DNA of 57,842 nucleotides, from assembly GCF_002794255.1 (NCBI RefSeq), contig NZ_PGGW01000009.1, positions 1 through 57,842 of the forward strand. The letters run 5' to 3'. The translations under genes were made by a program, and so were the position numbers. Below, piece by piece: positions 8,893 through 18,099 of the stretch. This stretch comes from Streptomyces carminius. Its GTDB lineage: Bacteria; Actinomycetota; Actinomycetes; Streptomycetales; Streptomycetaceae. Each line of letters begins with the position of its first letter. Position 1 is the first letter of the stretch. The notes beneath the pieces are model-generated. The model worked only from the letters and a program-made list of their open reading frames with translations, ran no database searches and was not told the DNA's origin.

Positions 8893-8910
8893 AACCGAAC
8901 GATCGGTCGG
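8893..8910 (+). promoter_or_regulatory. Proposed PaaR operator upstream of paaABCDE
   Basis: The sequence AACCGAACGATCGGTCGG is identical over 18 bp to the site in front of paaN, in the opposite orientation relative to the window. The symmetric core is 8894-8907. It ends 49 bp before the paaA start codon, a position that overlaps a likely promoter. Repression through both sites by the divergent TetR protein would put paaN and paaABCDE under one control. Confidence 0.82.
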
Positions 8911-8959
8911 TAGGTTCTCGTCCAGGGCACGGAGAGCACGCGGAACGAGGGAGCCGGAC

Positions 8960-9975
<1,016 letters not shown>

Positions 9976-9979
<4 letters not shown>

Positions 9980-10293
9980 GCACCGGCGGTACGGGCGGCG
10001 GCGGTACGGGCGGCGCCGAGTGGCCCCTGTGGGAGGTCTTCGTCCGCGACCGGCGCGGCCTGTCCCACACCCACGCCGGCAGCCTGCACGCCCCCGACGC
10101 CGAGCTGGCCCTGCGCAACGCGCGCGACCTGTACACCAGGCGCTCGGAGGGCGTCTCGATCTGGGTGGTGCCCTCGGCGGCGGTCACCGCCTCCTCACCC
10201 GACGAGAAGGACCCGTTCTTCGCCCCCGCCGCCGACAAGCCGTACCGCCATCCCACCTTCTACACGGTCCCGGAGGGGGTGGAGCACCTGTGA
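9976..10293 (+). CDS. paaB: 1,2-phenylacetyl-CoA epoxidase, subunit B
   Basis: PaaB is a small structural subunit that bridges the PaaAC catalytic cores. The 105 residues contain the characteristic [50 protein letters not shown] block. The N-terminus is an added low-complexity stretch, [12 protein letters not shown], encoded by a repeated GGTACGGGC unit that also appears inside paaE. The ATG at 9976 overlaps the paaA stop (ATGA). The C-terminal [17 protein letters not shown] is conserved in the family. Confidence 0.95.
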
Positions 10294-11036
10294 GCGCGCC
10301 CCGGACGGATCTCCGCACCGCCGCGCTGGCCCTCGGCGACGACGCCCTGGTCCTCTCCCACCGGCTCGCCGAGTGGACCGGGCACGCGCCCGCGCTGGAG
10401 GAGGAGGTGGCCCTCGCCAACATCGCGCTGGACCTGCTCGGCCAGGCCCGTGTCCTGCTGTCGCTGGCGGGTGGCGGGGAGCGCACCGAGGACGAGCTGG
10501 CGTACCTGCGCGAGGAGCGGGAGTTCACCAACGTCCAGCTGGTGGAGCAGCCGAACGGCGACTTCGCGCACACCATCGCCCGCCAGCTCTACTTCTCCGT
10601 CTGGCAGGAGCTGCTGTACGAGCGGCTGGCCGACGGCTCCGGCGCCCCGGACGGACTGGGCGCGCTGGCCGCCAAGGCGGTCAAGGAGACCGCCTACCAC
10701 CGCGACCACGCCGAGCACTGGACGCTGCGCCTGGGCGACGGCACCGAGCTCAGCCGCGCGCGGATGCGCCGCGCGCTGGACACCCTGTGGCGGTACACCG
10801 GCGAGCTGTTCCAGCCGGTGCCCGGTCTGACGGTGGACCGGGACGCGCTGCGCGCCCAGTGGACGCGGCGCGTCACCGCCGTGCTGGAGCGCGCCGGGCT
10901 CGCCCCGCCCGAAGGCCCGCAGAGCCTGCCCTGGGCCGCGGGCGCCGGGCGTCAGGGCGTGCACACCGAGCCGTTCGGCCGGATGCTCGCCGAGATGCAG
11001 CATCTGCACCGCAGCCACCCGGGAGCCTCCTGGTGA
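10290..11036 (+). CDS. paaC: 1,2-phenylacetyl-CoA epoxidase, subunit C
   Basis: PaaC is the non-catalytic ferritin-like partner of PaaA and is needed for the stable heterodimer. The 248-residue protein shows the family blocks LALGDDALVLSHRLAEWTGHAPALEEEVALANIALDLLGQARVLL, EFTNVQLVEQPNGDFAHTIARQLYFSVWQELLYERL and AVKETAYHRDHAEHWTLRLGDG, and ends with FGRMLAEMQHLHRSHPGASW. I place the start at GTG 10290, which overlaps the paaB stop (GTGA) and gives the usual family length. Confidence 0.96.
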   Translation: MSAPRTDLRTAALALGDDALVLSHRLAEWTGHAPALEEEVALANIALDLLGQARVLLSLAGGGERTEDELAYLREEREFTNVQLVEQPNGDFAHTIARQLYFSVWQELLYERLADGSGAPDGLGALAAKAVKETAYHRDHAEHWTLRLGDGTELSRARMRRALDTLWRYTGELFQPVPGLTVDRDALRAQWTRRVTAVLERAGLAPPEGPQSLPWAAGAGRQGVHTEPFGRMLAEMQHLHRSHPGASW

Positions 11037-11545
11037 CCGGGCACGCCCCGGCGGGCCCCAGGGAGCGGGAGACCGGGCTGTACGAGGTCGCGGGCGCCGT
11101 CCCGGACCCGGAGCTGCCGGTGGTGTCGCTGGCCGAGCTGGGGGTGCTGCGCGCGCTGCGGGTGACGGGGGAGGGCCGGGTGGAGGTCGAGCTGACCCCC
11201 ACCTACACCGGCTGCCCGGCGATGGAGGCCATGGCGGCCGACATCGAGCGGGCACTGCGCGCGCACGGGGTGGCCGAGGTGACCGTCCGCACCGTCCTGG
11301 CACCGCCCTGGACGACGGACGCGATCACCGCCGAGGGCCGCCGCAAGCTGGCCGCCGCCGGGATCGCCCCGCCCCGGCCGGGCACGGTGTGCGGCCCGGT
11401 CGCGGTGGACCTGGCCGTCCGCTGCCCGCAGTGCGGCTCCACCGACACCGTCCTGCTCAGCCGCTTCTCCTCCACCGCATGCAAGGCGCTGCGCCGCTGC
11501 GCCGCCTGCCGGGAGCCGTTCGACCACTTCAAGGAGCTGACGTGA
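11033..11545 (+). CDS. paaD: PaaD, MIP18/DUF59-type assembly factor for the epoxidase
   Basis: The 170-residue protein has an N-terminal DUF59/MIP18 domain (EVAGAVPDPELPVVSLAELGVLRALRV, PTYTGCPAMEAMAADIERAL, VRTVLAPPWTTDAITAEGRRKL) with the conserved Cys in TGCPA. A C-terminal zinc-ribbon-like module carries two CxxC pairs (CPQCGS and CAACRE). PaaD is thought to help iron or iron-sulfur insertion, probably into PaaE or PaaA. The start is GTG 11033, overlapping paaC by 4 bp. Confidence 0.94.
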   Translation: MTGHAPAGPRERETGLYEVAGAVPDPELPVVSLAELGVLRALRVTGEGRVEVELTPTYTGCPAMEAMAADIERALRAHGVAEVTVRTVLAPPWTTDAITAEGRRKLAAAGIAPPRPGTVCGPVAVDLAVRCPQCGSTDTVLLSRFSSTACKALRRCAACREPFDHFKELT

Positions 11546-12678
11546 GGTTCCATCCGCTCCGGGTCCGCGCGGTCGAACCGGTGGCGGAGGACGCGGTGGC
11601 CGTGACCTTCGAGGTGCCGCCCGGGCTGTACGGGGTCTTCCGCCACACGCCCGGCCAGCACGTCACCCTGCGGCGCGCCGCCGCCGACGGCACGGGCGGT
11701 ACGGGCGGTACGGGCGGTACGGAGGTGCGCCGTACGTACTCGGTCTGCGCCCCGGCCGTGGCACCGCCCGCCGCGCCGGTGCTGCGGATCGGCGTCCGGC
11801 TGGTGGCGGGCGGCGTGTTCTCCGCCTACGCGGTCAAGGAGCTGGCCGCCGGGGACACCGTGGAGGTGTCGCCGCCCACCGGGCGCTTCACCCTGCGCCC
11901 GCGCCCCGGACGCTTCGCGGCGGTCGTCGGCGGCAGCGGGATCACCCCGGTGCTGTCCATGGCCGCCACCCTGCTCGCCGAGCGACCGGACGCCCGGTTC
12001 CACCTGGTGCGCTGCGACCGCACGGCGGCCTCGGCGATGTTCCTGGACGAGGCCGCCGAGCTGAAGGACCGCCACCCGGACCGCTTCCAGCTCGTGCACC
12101 TCCTCTCCCGCGAGGAGCGGCGGACGGGCCCGCCCACCGGGCGGCCCGACACCGGCCGGCTGACGGCGCTGCTGCCCGCCCTGCTGCCGGTGGCGGACGT
12201 GGGCGGCTGGTTCCTGTGCGGGCCGCACGGGCTGGTGCGCGCCGCCGAGCGCGCCCTGGCCGCGCTCGGGGTGCCCGCCGCCGCGGTCCACCAGGAGATC
12301 TTCCACGTGGACGAGCCGGCGGACGGCACGGACGGCACGGGTGCCGCGGACACGGCCGTCCGGCAGGCTGTTCCCGCCCCCGCCCCCGCCCCCGCGCCCG
12401 GCGGCACGGAGCTCACCGCGGTGCTCGGCGGCCGGCGGGGGAGCTGGACCGCCGGGGCGGGCGAGACGCTCCTGGAGACCGTGCTGCGCCACCGTCCCGA
12501 CGCCCCGTACGCCTGCCGGGGCGGGGTGTGCGGCACCTGCCGGGCGAGGCTGGTCTCCGGTGAGGTGCGGATGGACCGCCACTTCGCCCTGGAAGCGGGG
12601 GAGGTCTCGGCCGGTTACGTGCTGACCTGCCAGTCGCACCCGGTGACCGGGGCCGTCGAGGTGGACTTCGACTCCTGA
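11542..12678 (+). CDS. paaE: 1,2-phenylacetyl-CoA epoxidase, reductase subunit E
   Basis: PaaE passes electrons from NADPH through FAD and a [2Fe-2S] centre to the diiron site. The 378 residues hold an FAD-binding barrel with RRTYSVCAP, a nucleotide-binding domain with GGSGITPVLSMAATLL and FLCGPHGL, and a C-terminal plant-type ferredoxin domain whose cluster cysteines are CRGGVCGTC plus the later Cys in VLTCQSHP. The protein contains a TGGTGGTGG insertion just before the FAD motif and a Pro-Ala-rich linker (PAPAPAPAPGG) before the ferredoxin domain; both look like simple-repeat expansions. The start is GTG 11542, overlapping paaD (GTGA). It is the last gene of the operon. Confidence 0.95.
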   Translation: MRFHPLRVRAVEPVAEDAVAVTFEVPPGLYGVFRHTPGQHVTLRRAAADGTGGTGGTGGTEVRRTYSVCAPAVAPPAAPVLRIGVRLVAGGVFSAYAVKELAAGDTVEVSPPTGRFTLRPRPGRFAAVVGGSGITPVLSMAATLLAERPDARFHLVRCDRTAASAMFLDEAAELKDRHPDRFQLVHLLSREERRTGPPTGRPDTGRLTALLPALLPVADVGGWFLCGPHGLVRAAERALAALGVPAAAVHQEIFHVDEPADGTDGTGAADTAVRQAVPAPAPAPAPGGTELTAVLGGRRGSWTAGAGETLLETVLRHRPDAPYACRGGVCGTCRARLVSGEVRMDRHFALEAGEVSAGYVLTCQSHPVTGAVEVDFDS

Positions 12679-13180
12679 GGAGCGTCCGGGCCGTCGCCGG
12701 ACGTTGTCGGCCCACGCCGGCCACGCGCCCGGCCGAGGCCGGGAGCCACGCCCGGCCCCGGGCGGGCCGGTCCGCGAGCGGCCCGCCCGTCCCGGCGGGC
12801 AACCGGACCACCCCGGGAAGCCCAGGGCGGATCACAGCCCCGGCAGCGGCCCGAGGGCCCACGCCCTCCCGGGGCCCGCCACAGCCGGGCGGAAGCTCGG
12901 CACACCCGGCCGACGGCGGCCGCGCCCCCGGCGGACACCGGACGCCCCGGTGTCCGCACGGGCCGGCCCCGCGCACGGCCTGCACGTCCCGGCGAGCGGG
13001 ACGGGGACACACCCGGCGGGCACTCCGCGGCCGCCGTGGAAAGCCCGGGACGGCGCGGACCAGGGCGGACCGCGGGCCTGGCGAACACCCGAGAACCCGG
13101 GCCCTCCGGGCCCCGGGGCCGGTCGGGCCCGCCACAGCCGGGCGGCGGCCCGGCGCGCACCGCACGCCGCGCCGGGGGCG
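12679..13180. other. 502-bp spacer between paaE and the rhodanese gene
   Basis: This is an extremely GC-rich stretch with convergent genes ending on both sides. Apart from the hairpin at 12759-12789 I see no ribosome-binding site, no conserved motif and no codon pattern that supports a gene. Repeated GGGCCGG-type words give several further weak hairpins. Confidence 0.6.
12759..12789 (+). terminator. Candidate terminator after paaE
   Basis: An 11-bp perfect inverted repeat (CGGGCGGGCCG at 12759-12769, its complement at 12779-12789) with a 9-nt loop lies 80 bp after the paaE stop. There is no T run, which is usual in such GC-rich genomes. Confidence is limited because chance hairpins are common at this base composition. 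Confidence 0.45.
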
Positions 13181-13522
13181 TCACACCACCTGGGCCGGTT
13201 CCCGCCCGTCGGTCACCAGCGGCCGTCCGGCCGCCGCCCAGGCCAGCATGCCGCCGTCGACGTTCACCGCGTCGATCCCCTGCCCCAGCAGGTACTGGGT
13301 GACCTGCGCGGACCGGCCACCGACCCGGCAGACCACGTACACCTTCCGGTCCGCGGCCAGCTCCGCCACCTCGCCGAACCGCGCCACGAAGGCGCTCATC
13401 GGGACGTGTACGGCGCCCTCCGCGTGCCCGGCCGCCCACTCGTCGTCCTCCCGGACGTCGAGCAGCAGCCCGTCGGACGGCACCGCCGCGACGTCCACCT
13501 CCGGAATCCGGCCGTACGGCAT
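13181..13522 (-). CDS. Single-domain rhodanese-like protein
   Basis: This 113-residue protein is one rhodanese domain. It has LLLDVREDDEWAAGHAEGAVHVPMSAF at the N-terminal half, the active-site loop VYVVCRVGGRSAQVTQYL with the persulfide-carrying Cys, and the end block VNVDGGMLAWAAAGRPLV. Such proteins carry sulfane sulfur in sulfur transfer or redox signalling; the partner cannot be told. The ATG at 13522 gives a complete domain. It lies downstream of the J-domain gene on the same strand with 44 bp between them, filled by a 10-bp tandem repeat. Confidence 0.92.
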   Translation of the reverse strand: MPYGRIPEVDVAAVPSDGLLLDVREDDEWAAGHAEGAVHVPMSAFVARFGEVAELAADRKVYVVCRVGGRSAQVTQYLLGQGIDAVNVDGGMLAWAAAGRPLVTDGREPAQVV

Positions 13523-13540
13523 CGGGTCACACCCCTTCGT

Positions 13541-13570
13541 TCGCGTTCACTCGCGTTCACTCACGTTCAC
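13541..13570 (-). repeat. 10-bp tandem repeat between the J-domain and rhodanese genes
   Basis: Two exact copies of TCGCGTTCAC and one copy with a single change (TCACGTTCAC) are followed by a partial fourth unit (TCGCGCTCGC). The array overlaps the stop codon of the J-domain gene, so it fills the gap before the rhodanese gene and may affect that gene's ribosome-binding site. Confidence 0.88.
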
Positions 13571-14583
13571 TCGCGCTCGCCGCTTCCCGCCGTCCGCTCC
13601 CCGGCGTCGCTTCCGTCCGGCCCGTCTGCCTCGCCTGCCCCGTCCGGCTGTCCGGTCAGCTCCGCGAGCCGGGCCTCCCGCTCGGCGATCCTCGCACGCA
13701 GCCCCTCGGCGATCTCCGCCAGCAGCCCGTCCGGGTCGTCGTGGGCCAGCCTGAGCATGTTGCCTATCGCGCTCTCCTCCAGCTCCGCGGCGTGGCGGGC
13801 CAGCAGCTCCTTGCGGCGCGCCAGCCACTCCAGCCGCGCGTACAGCTCCTCGCCGCGCAGCACCGCCCGCTCCGCCGGGTCGGGCGGGCCCGCGGCCCAC
13901 TCCGCGGCCAGCTCTTCGAGCAGCTTCTCGTCCCCGTCGGCGTACGCGCGGTTGACCCGGACCAGGAACTCCTCGCGCCGCTCGCGCTCGGCCTCGTCCC
14001 GCGTCAGGTCGGGGTGCGCGGTGCGGACCAGGTCGCGGTACAGGCGCCGGACCCGCTCGCTGGGCCGCACCCGCTCCGGCGGCCGCACCCGCTGCCCGGT
14101 GAGCATGGCGGTGGCCTCCGGGGGCAGCCCGCCGGAGTCCATCCAGCCCTGGTACAGCTCCTCCACGGCGGGCATCGGCAGGAGGGCGGCCCGCGCCTCC
14201 CGCGCCCGGCGCGCGTCCTCGGGGTCGCCGGTGCGCGCGGCCTCCGCCTCCGCGATCAGGACGTCCAGTTCCTCGATCCGGCCGTACAGCGGGCCGAGCC
14301 GCTGCTCGTGCAGCCGGGAGAAGTTCTCCACCTCCACCCGGAAGGTCTCCACGGCGATCTCGAACTCGATCAGCGCGGTCTCGGCCGAGCGGACGGCGCG
14401 CTCAAGACGTTCGACACCCTCGTCCTGGGCATCCTGGGTCTGCTGGGCTTCCGGTTTCACGGGCTTCCTCGCGGCCTCTGGTTGACGCGTACGCGCCGGT
14501 CCACCGCGCCCCGGCCGGGGCTCCGGTACGGCGGGCGCCCCGCGGACGCCCGCTGCGGGAGGCATCCGGAAGGCGCGCTTCAC
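13567..14583 (-). CDS. J-domain protein with coiled-coil N-terminus
   Basis: The 338-residue protein has a basic Pro-rich N-terminus (1-50) and a long charged helix likely to form a coiled coil (about 55-135). A DnaJ-like domain follows near 175-215 (VRRLYRDLVRTAHPDLTRDEAERERREEFLVRVNRAYADGD), with the HPD tripeptide that stimulates the Hsp70 ATPase. A second Glu/Arg-rich helical region occupies the C-terminal third. There is no Gly/Phe or zinc-finger region, so it is not a standard DnaJ but a specialised DnaK co-chaperone. The ATG at 14583 or at 14568 could be the start. Confidence 0.85.
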   Translation of the reverse strand: MKRAFRMPPAAGVRGAPAVPEPRPGRGGPARTRQPEAARKPVKPEAQQTQDAQDEGVERLERAVRSAETALIEFEIAVETFRVEVENFSRLHEQRLGPLYGRIEELDVLIAEAEAARTGDPEDARRAREARAALLPMPAVEELYQGWMDSGGLPPEATAMLTGQRVRPPERVRPSERVRRLYRDLVRTAHPDLTRDEAERERREEFLVRVNRAYADGDEKLLEELAAEWAAGPPDPAERAVLRGEELYARLEWLARRKELLARHAAELEESAIGNMLRLAHDDPDGLLAEIAEGLRARIAEREARLAELTGQPDGAGEADGPDGSDAGERTAGSGERE

Positions 14584-14660
14584 CCCGCCACCCTACGGCG
14601 CCGGAACCCGGTGCCGTCACCCCCGGCTCCGCACCCGGCCACGGCGCCCGGCCCCGCGCC

Positions 14661-16052
14661 TCACACGCCGTGCTCGGCCGCCAGCCGCCCGGCGCGCACC
14701 GCGGCCACCAGCTCCGCGTGGTCCTTCTCGGTACGGTCCGCGTACGCCACGGCGAAGGCGGCCACCGCCTCCTCCAGCTCCTCCGACTTGCCGCAGTAGC
14801 CCGCCAGGACGCGCGGATCGGCGCTGTGCGCGTGCGCGCGGGCCAGCAGGGCGCCGGTCATCCGCCCGTAGTCGTCGAGTTCGTCGGGGGCCAGCGCCGC
14901 CGGGTCCACGCTGCCCTTGCGGTTGCGGAACTGCCGCACCTGGTAGGGCCGCCCCTCGACGGTCGTCCAGCCCAGCAGGGTGTCGGAGACCACCTGCATC
15001 CGCAGCTGCCCCAGCACCACCCGGCGCCCCTCGTGCGCCGGTTCCGGCTCGGCGAACCCGGCCGCAGCCGCGTGCGGGCGCAGCACCGAGGGCCGGGCCT
15101 CCTTCACCTGGAGGACCAGGGGCTTGCCCCGGTGGTCCAGGAGCAGCACCACGTACGAGCGGGTGCCCACACTGCCGGTGCCCACGACGCGGAACGCCAC
15201 GTCGTGGATCGCGTACCGGGCCAGCAGCGGACGGCGGTCCTCGGGCAGGGTGTCCAGGTACTGGGCCAGCGAGGCGGCCACGGCCGCCGCCTCCGCGTCG
15301 GTCGCCCGGCGCAGCACCGGCGGGGCGTCCACGAAGGCCCGGCCGCCGTCCCCGGTCTCCCGGGTGGACCTGGCCGCGAAGCGGGCGCTGGTGTTGCGCC
15401 GCGCCTTGTCGGAGACCCGCCGCAGGGTGCCCAGCAGGTCGTGGGCGTCGGCGTGCGAGACGAGCTCCTCGTCGGCGACGGCGTTCCAGGCGTCCGCCGC
15501 GGACATCCCCGCCAGCAGCCGCACGGTGCGCCGGTACGCCCCGGCCGCGTCGTACGCCGCCGCCCGGCAGACGTCCTCGGCCGCCCCGGTCAGGCGGCCG
15601 GCCAGTACCAGGGAGGCCGCCAGCCGTTTGAGGTCCCACTCCCAGGGGCCGTGCGCGGTCTCGTCGAAGTCGTTGAGGTCGATGATCAGCCCGCCGCGGG
15701 CGTCGCCGTAGAGGCCGAAGTTCGCGGCGTGCGCGTCCCCGCAGAGCTGCGCGCCGATCCCGGTGGCGGGCGTGCCGTGCGCCAGGTCGTACGCCATCAG
15801 CCCGGCCGAGCCGCGCAGGAAGGCGAAGGGGGTGGCGGCCATCCGCCCGACCCGGATCGGGACCAGCTCGCCGATCCGGCCCCGGTTGGACTCCTCGACG
15901 GCGGCCACCGCGTCCGGCCGGTCCGGCGCCTCGGCGAAGTCCGCGTGCGCCCGCCTGGGCACCGCCTCCCGCCGGGCCCGGCCCGCCGCCTTGGGCGACA
16001 CCTCGCTCCACCGGTCCGCGAAGCCCGGCACCCTCGGCAGCCGCTCGGCCAC
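14661..16052 (-). CDS. DUF2252-family protein
   Basis: This protein of about 463 residues belongs to DUF2252, whose members have a kinase-like fold resembling aminoglycoside phosphotransferases. Matching blocks are GAQLCGDAHAANFGLYG and IIDLNDFDETAHGPWEWDLKRLAASL, which resemble the catalytic HGDxxxxN and the metal-binding Asp, as well as VVGTGSVGTRSYVVLL and LQVKEARPS. The substrate is unknown. GTG 16052 is a reasonable start; an in-frame GTG at 16061 is the alternative. It is monocistronic, lying just past tRNA-Leu and its terminator on the same strand. Confidence 0.88.
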   Translation of the reverse strand: MAERLPRVPGFADRWSEVSPKAAGRARREAVPRRAHADFAEAPDRPDAVAAVEESNRGRIGELVPIRVGRMAATPFAFLRGSAGLMAYDLAHGTPATGIGAQLCGDAHAANFGLYGDARGGLIIDLNDFDETAHGPWEWDLKRLAASLVLAGRLTGAAEDVCRAAAYDAAGAYRRTVRLLAGMSAADAWNAVADEELVSHADAHDLLGTLRRVSDKARRNTSARFAARSTRETGDGGRAFVDAPPVLRRATDAEAAAVAASLAQYLDTLPEDRRPLLARYAIHDVAFRVVGTGSVGTRSYVVLLLDHRGKPLVLQVKEARPSVLRPHAAAAGFAEPEPAHEGRRVVLGQLRMQVVSDTLLGWTTVEGRPYQVRQFRNRKGSVDPAALAPDELDDYGRMTGALLARAHAHSADPRVLAGYCGKSEELEEAVAAFAVAYADRTEKDHAELVAAVRAGRLAAEHGV

Positions 16053-16243
16053 GGCACCCACCCCCTGTGTACTGTCCCCGCGCCCGGCAGCGGCCGGCGG
16101 ATCACCACAGGAAGGTACCCGCCTACCGCTGTGCGCGTCAGGCCCCCGCGTGGCGACCGCGTCACATCCGCGCCGCCCCCCACAGGTGAACCCGCGCCCC
16201 GCGCGGACCGGGTGGACCGGGTGGACCGGACGGACAGCACAAA

Positions 16244-16295
16244 GCCGGGCGGGTCTCTCGCAGTGATCTTCATCACCGCGAGAGACCCGCCCGGC
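16244..16295 (-). terminator. Strong hairpin terminator after tRNA-Leu
   Basis: An 18-bp perfect stem (16244-16261 with 16278-16295) is extended by an inner 5-bp GTGAT/ATCAC pairing around a CTTC loop, giving a 23-bp hairpin. It begins about 10 bp after the 3' end of tRNA-Leu in the direction of transcription. On the minus strand it is followed by GGCTTTG. Confidence 0.9.
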
Positions 16296-16305
16296 GTTCC
16301 CTCTG

Positions 16306-16389
16306 TGCGCGAGGGGGGAGTTGAACCCCCACGCCCTTTCGGGCACTGGAACCTGAATCCAGCGCGTCTGCCTATTCCGCCACCCGCGC
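16306..16389 (-). tRNA. tRNA-Leu, anticodon CAG
   Basis: Read on the minus strand the gene starts GCGCGGGTGGCGGAATAGG and ends with CTCGCGC plus the discriminator A. The acceptor stem pairs GCGCGGG with CTCGCGC (one G-T). The anticodon stem CTGGA/TCCAG encloses the loop TTCAGGT, giving CAG. A long variable arm (GTGCCCGAAAGGGCGT) marks it as a class II tRNA. The T arm carries GGTTCAACTCC. The 3' CCA is not encoded. Confidence 0.97.
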
Positions 16390-16705
16390 ATGGGTGTTGC
16401 CGCTTCGATTCTCCCACACTCCCCGGACGGCTTCCGTCCGGGCCGCCGGGAGCGCCTGGCGACATCTGAAGATTAGCACGCTGCCCGGGGTGGTCTCACA
16501 CCCGTATCGACCCCCCGCGGTTTGGGACACTGGTCCCCAGGCACCTCTACGATCCGTGTGAGGGGTGACACCACACGCGTCGGACCCAGGTGGGGAACCA
16601 GCCGTTTTCCTCGCGCGTGGATACGATCAGTAAGCAGTATCGGAGGCGACACGCCGTGTGCGCCCAGCACGCTAGAGCCGAGGGCATCGGGGAAGGAGGT
16701 GCACC
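16390..16705. other. Intergenic region with divergent tRNA-Leu and fhaA promoters
   Basis: The 316 bp hold no recognisable gene. They must contain the tRNA-Leu promoter on one strand and the fhaA promoter on the other. TACGAT hexamers at 16548-16553 and 16622-16627 could be -10 elements for fhaA, but I see no convincing -35 partner. A very strong ribosome-binding site, GGAAGGAGG, occupies 16691-16699, 7 bp before the fhaA GTG. Confidence 0.6.
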
Positions 16706-17554
16706 GTGGGAGTAATGAAGCGCTTCGAGCAGCGTCTCGAGGGTCTCGTCAACGGCACCTTCGCCAAGGTGTTCAAGTCCGAGGTGCAGCCCGTGGAGAT
16801 CGCGGGCGCCCTCCAGCGGGAGTGCGACAACAACGCGACCATCTGGAACCGTGAGCGCACCGTCGTGCCCAACGACTTCATCGTCGAGCTCAGCACCCCG
16901 GACTTCGAGCGCCTCAGCCCCTACTCCGGCCAGCTCGGCGACGAGCTGGCCGGCATGGTGCGCGAGTACGCCAAACAGCAGCGCTACACCTTCATGGGGT
17001 CGGTCAAGGTCCATCTGGAGCAGGCGGGTGACCTCGACACCGGCCTGTACCGGGTCCGCAGCCGCACCCTGGCCGCCAGTACCTCCCAGTCCCAGCACCA
17101 GCCCCAGCACCAGCCGCCGGCCCAGCAGCCCCCGTACGGCGGCTCCCCCGGCGCTGCCCCCGGCGGCTACGGATATCCGCCCCAGCGTCCCGGCGGTGTG
17201 CCCCCCATGCCGCCCGCGCCGCCCCCGGGGGCGCCCGGCGCCCCGGCCGGTGCCGCTCCGCCGCCGGCCGGCCGCGCCCGCCAGTGGATCGAGATCAACG
17301 GCACCCGCCACCAGATCTCCCGTCCCACCATGGTGCTGGGCCGCTCCACCGAGACCGACGTGCGGATCGACGACCCGGGCGTCTCCCGGCGGCACTGCGA
17401 GATCCGGCCCGGAAACCCGCCCACGGTCCAGGATCTGGGCTCCACCAACGGCATCGTGGTGGACGGACAGCACACCACGCGCGCTACGCTCCGCGACGGC
17501 TCACGCATCGTCGTGGGCAGCACCACGATCATTTACCGGCAAGCCGAAGGGTGA
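16706..17554 (+). CDS. fhaA: FhaA, DUF3662 and FHA-domain protein
   Basis: FhaA is a cytoplasmic phosphothreonine-binding adaptor for PknB-type kinase signalling in cell-wall growth. The 282 residues carry a DUF3662 domain (1-120, MGVMKRFEQRLEGLVNGTFAKVFKSEVQPVEI onwards) and a Gln/Pro/Gly-rich disordered linker (about 125-190). The C-terminal FHA domain has MVLGRSTETDVRIDDPGVSRRHCEI and DLGSTNGIVVDG, including the Gly-Arg, Ser and His of the phosphothreonine site. The start is GTG with the strong Shine-Dalgarno described for the preceding region. It leads the fhaA-fhaB-pstP-rodA-pbpA-pknB cluster, the same order as the mycobacterial Rv0020c-Rv0014c region but without pknA. Confidence 0.96.
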   Translation: MGVMKRFEQRLEGLVNGTFAKVFKSEVQPVEIAGALQRECDNNATIWNRERTVVPNDFIVELSTPDFERLSPYSGQLGDELAGMVREYAKQQRYTFMGSVKVHLEQAGDLDTGLYRVRSRTLAASTSQSQHQPQHQPPAQQPPYGGSPGAAPGGYGYPPQRPGGVPPMPPAPPPGAPGAPAGAAPPPAGRARQWIEINGTRHQISRPTMVLGRSTETDVRIDDPGVSRRHCEIRPGNPPTVQDLGSTNGIVVDGQHTTRATLRDGSRIVVGSTTIIYRQAEG

Positions 17555-17564
17555 AGCGGGGGCA

Positions 17565-18065
17565 ATGTCAGAGCTGACCCTGACGGTCATGCGGCTGGGT
17601 TTTCTCGCCGTACTGTGGCTGTTCGTCATCGTGACCGTGCAGGTCATCAGGAGCGACCTCTTCGGTACCCGGGTGACCCAGCGCGCGGCCCGGCGCAACG
17701 AGGCCCAGCGCCCGCCCCAGCCGCGCCAGGCGCCGCAGCCGGCCGCCCGCGGCGGCGGCCGGCGCCGGGGCGCCCCGACCAAACTCGTGGTGTCCGAGGG
17801 CTCGCTCACCGGCACCACCGTGGCCCTGCAGGGGCAGACCATCACCCTCGGCCGGGCCCACGACTCGACGATCGTGCTGGACGACGACTACGCCTCCAGC
17901 CGCCACGCCCGGATCTACCCGGACCGCGACGGCCAGTGGATCGTCGAGGACCTCGGCTCCACCAACGGCACGTACCTCGACCGGACCCGGCTGACCACAC
18001 CGACGCCGATCCCGCCCGGCGCGCCGATCCGCATCGGCAAGACGGTCATCGAGCTGCGGAAGTAG
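17565..18065 (+). CDS. fhaB: FhaB, membrane-anchored FHA-domain protein
   Basis: The 166-residue protein has one N-terminal transmembrane segment (about 4-27, LTLTVMRLGFLAVLWLFVIVTVQVI), a basic Pro/Arg/Gln-rich linker, and an FHA domain (about 85-166). The FHA motifs are ITLGRAHDSTIVLDDDYASSRHARIYPD and DLGSTNGTYLDRTRL. It is the counterpart of mycobacterial FhaB/FipA, which binds phosphorylated partners at the division site. It starts 10 bp after fhaA and shares its transcript. Confidence 0.95.
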   Translation: MSELTLTVMRLGFLAVLWLFVIVTVQVIRSDLFGTRVTQRAARRNEAQRPPQPRQAPQPAARGGGRRRGAPTKLVVSEGSLTGTTVALQGQTITLGRAHDSTIVLDDDYASSRHARIYPDRDGQWIVEDLGSTNGTYLDRTRLTTPTPIPPGAPIRIGKTVIELRK

Positions 18066-18099
18066 TGAACGCGACCATGACGACCGGAGGGTGGGCACC

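Noticed and set aside
12704..14485. A 593-codon plus-strand frame across the paaE-rhodanese spacer
   Set aside because: It overlaps the rhodanese and J-domain genes antisense, has no ribosome-binding site, and its translation is low complexity.
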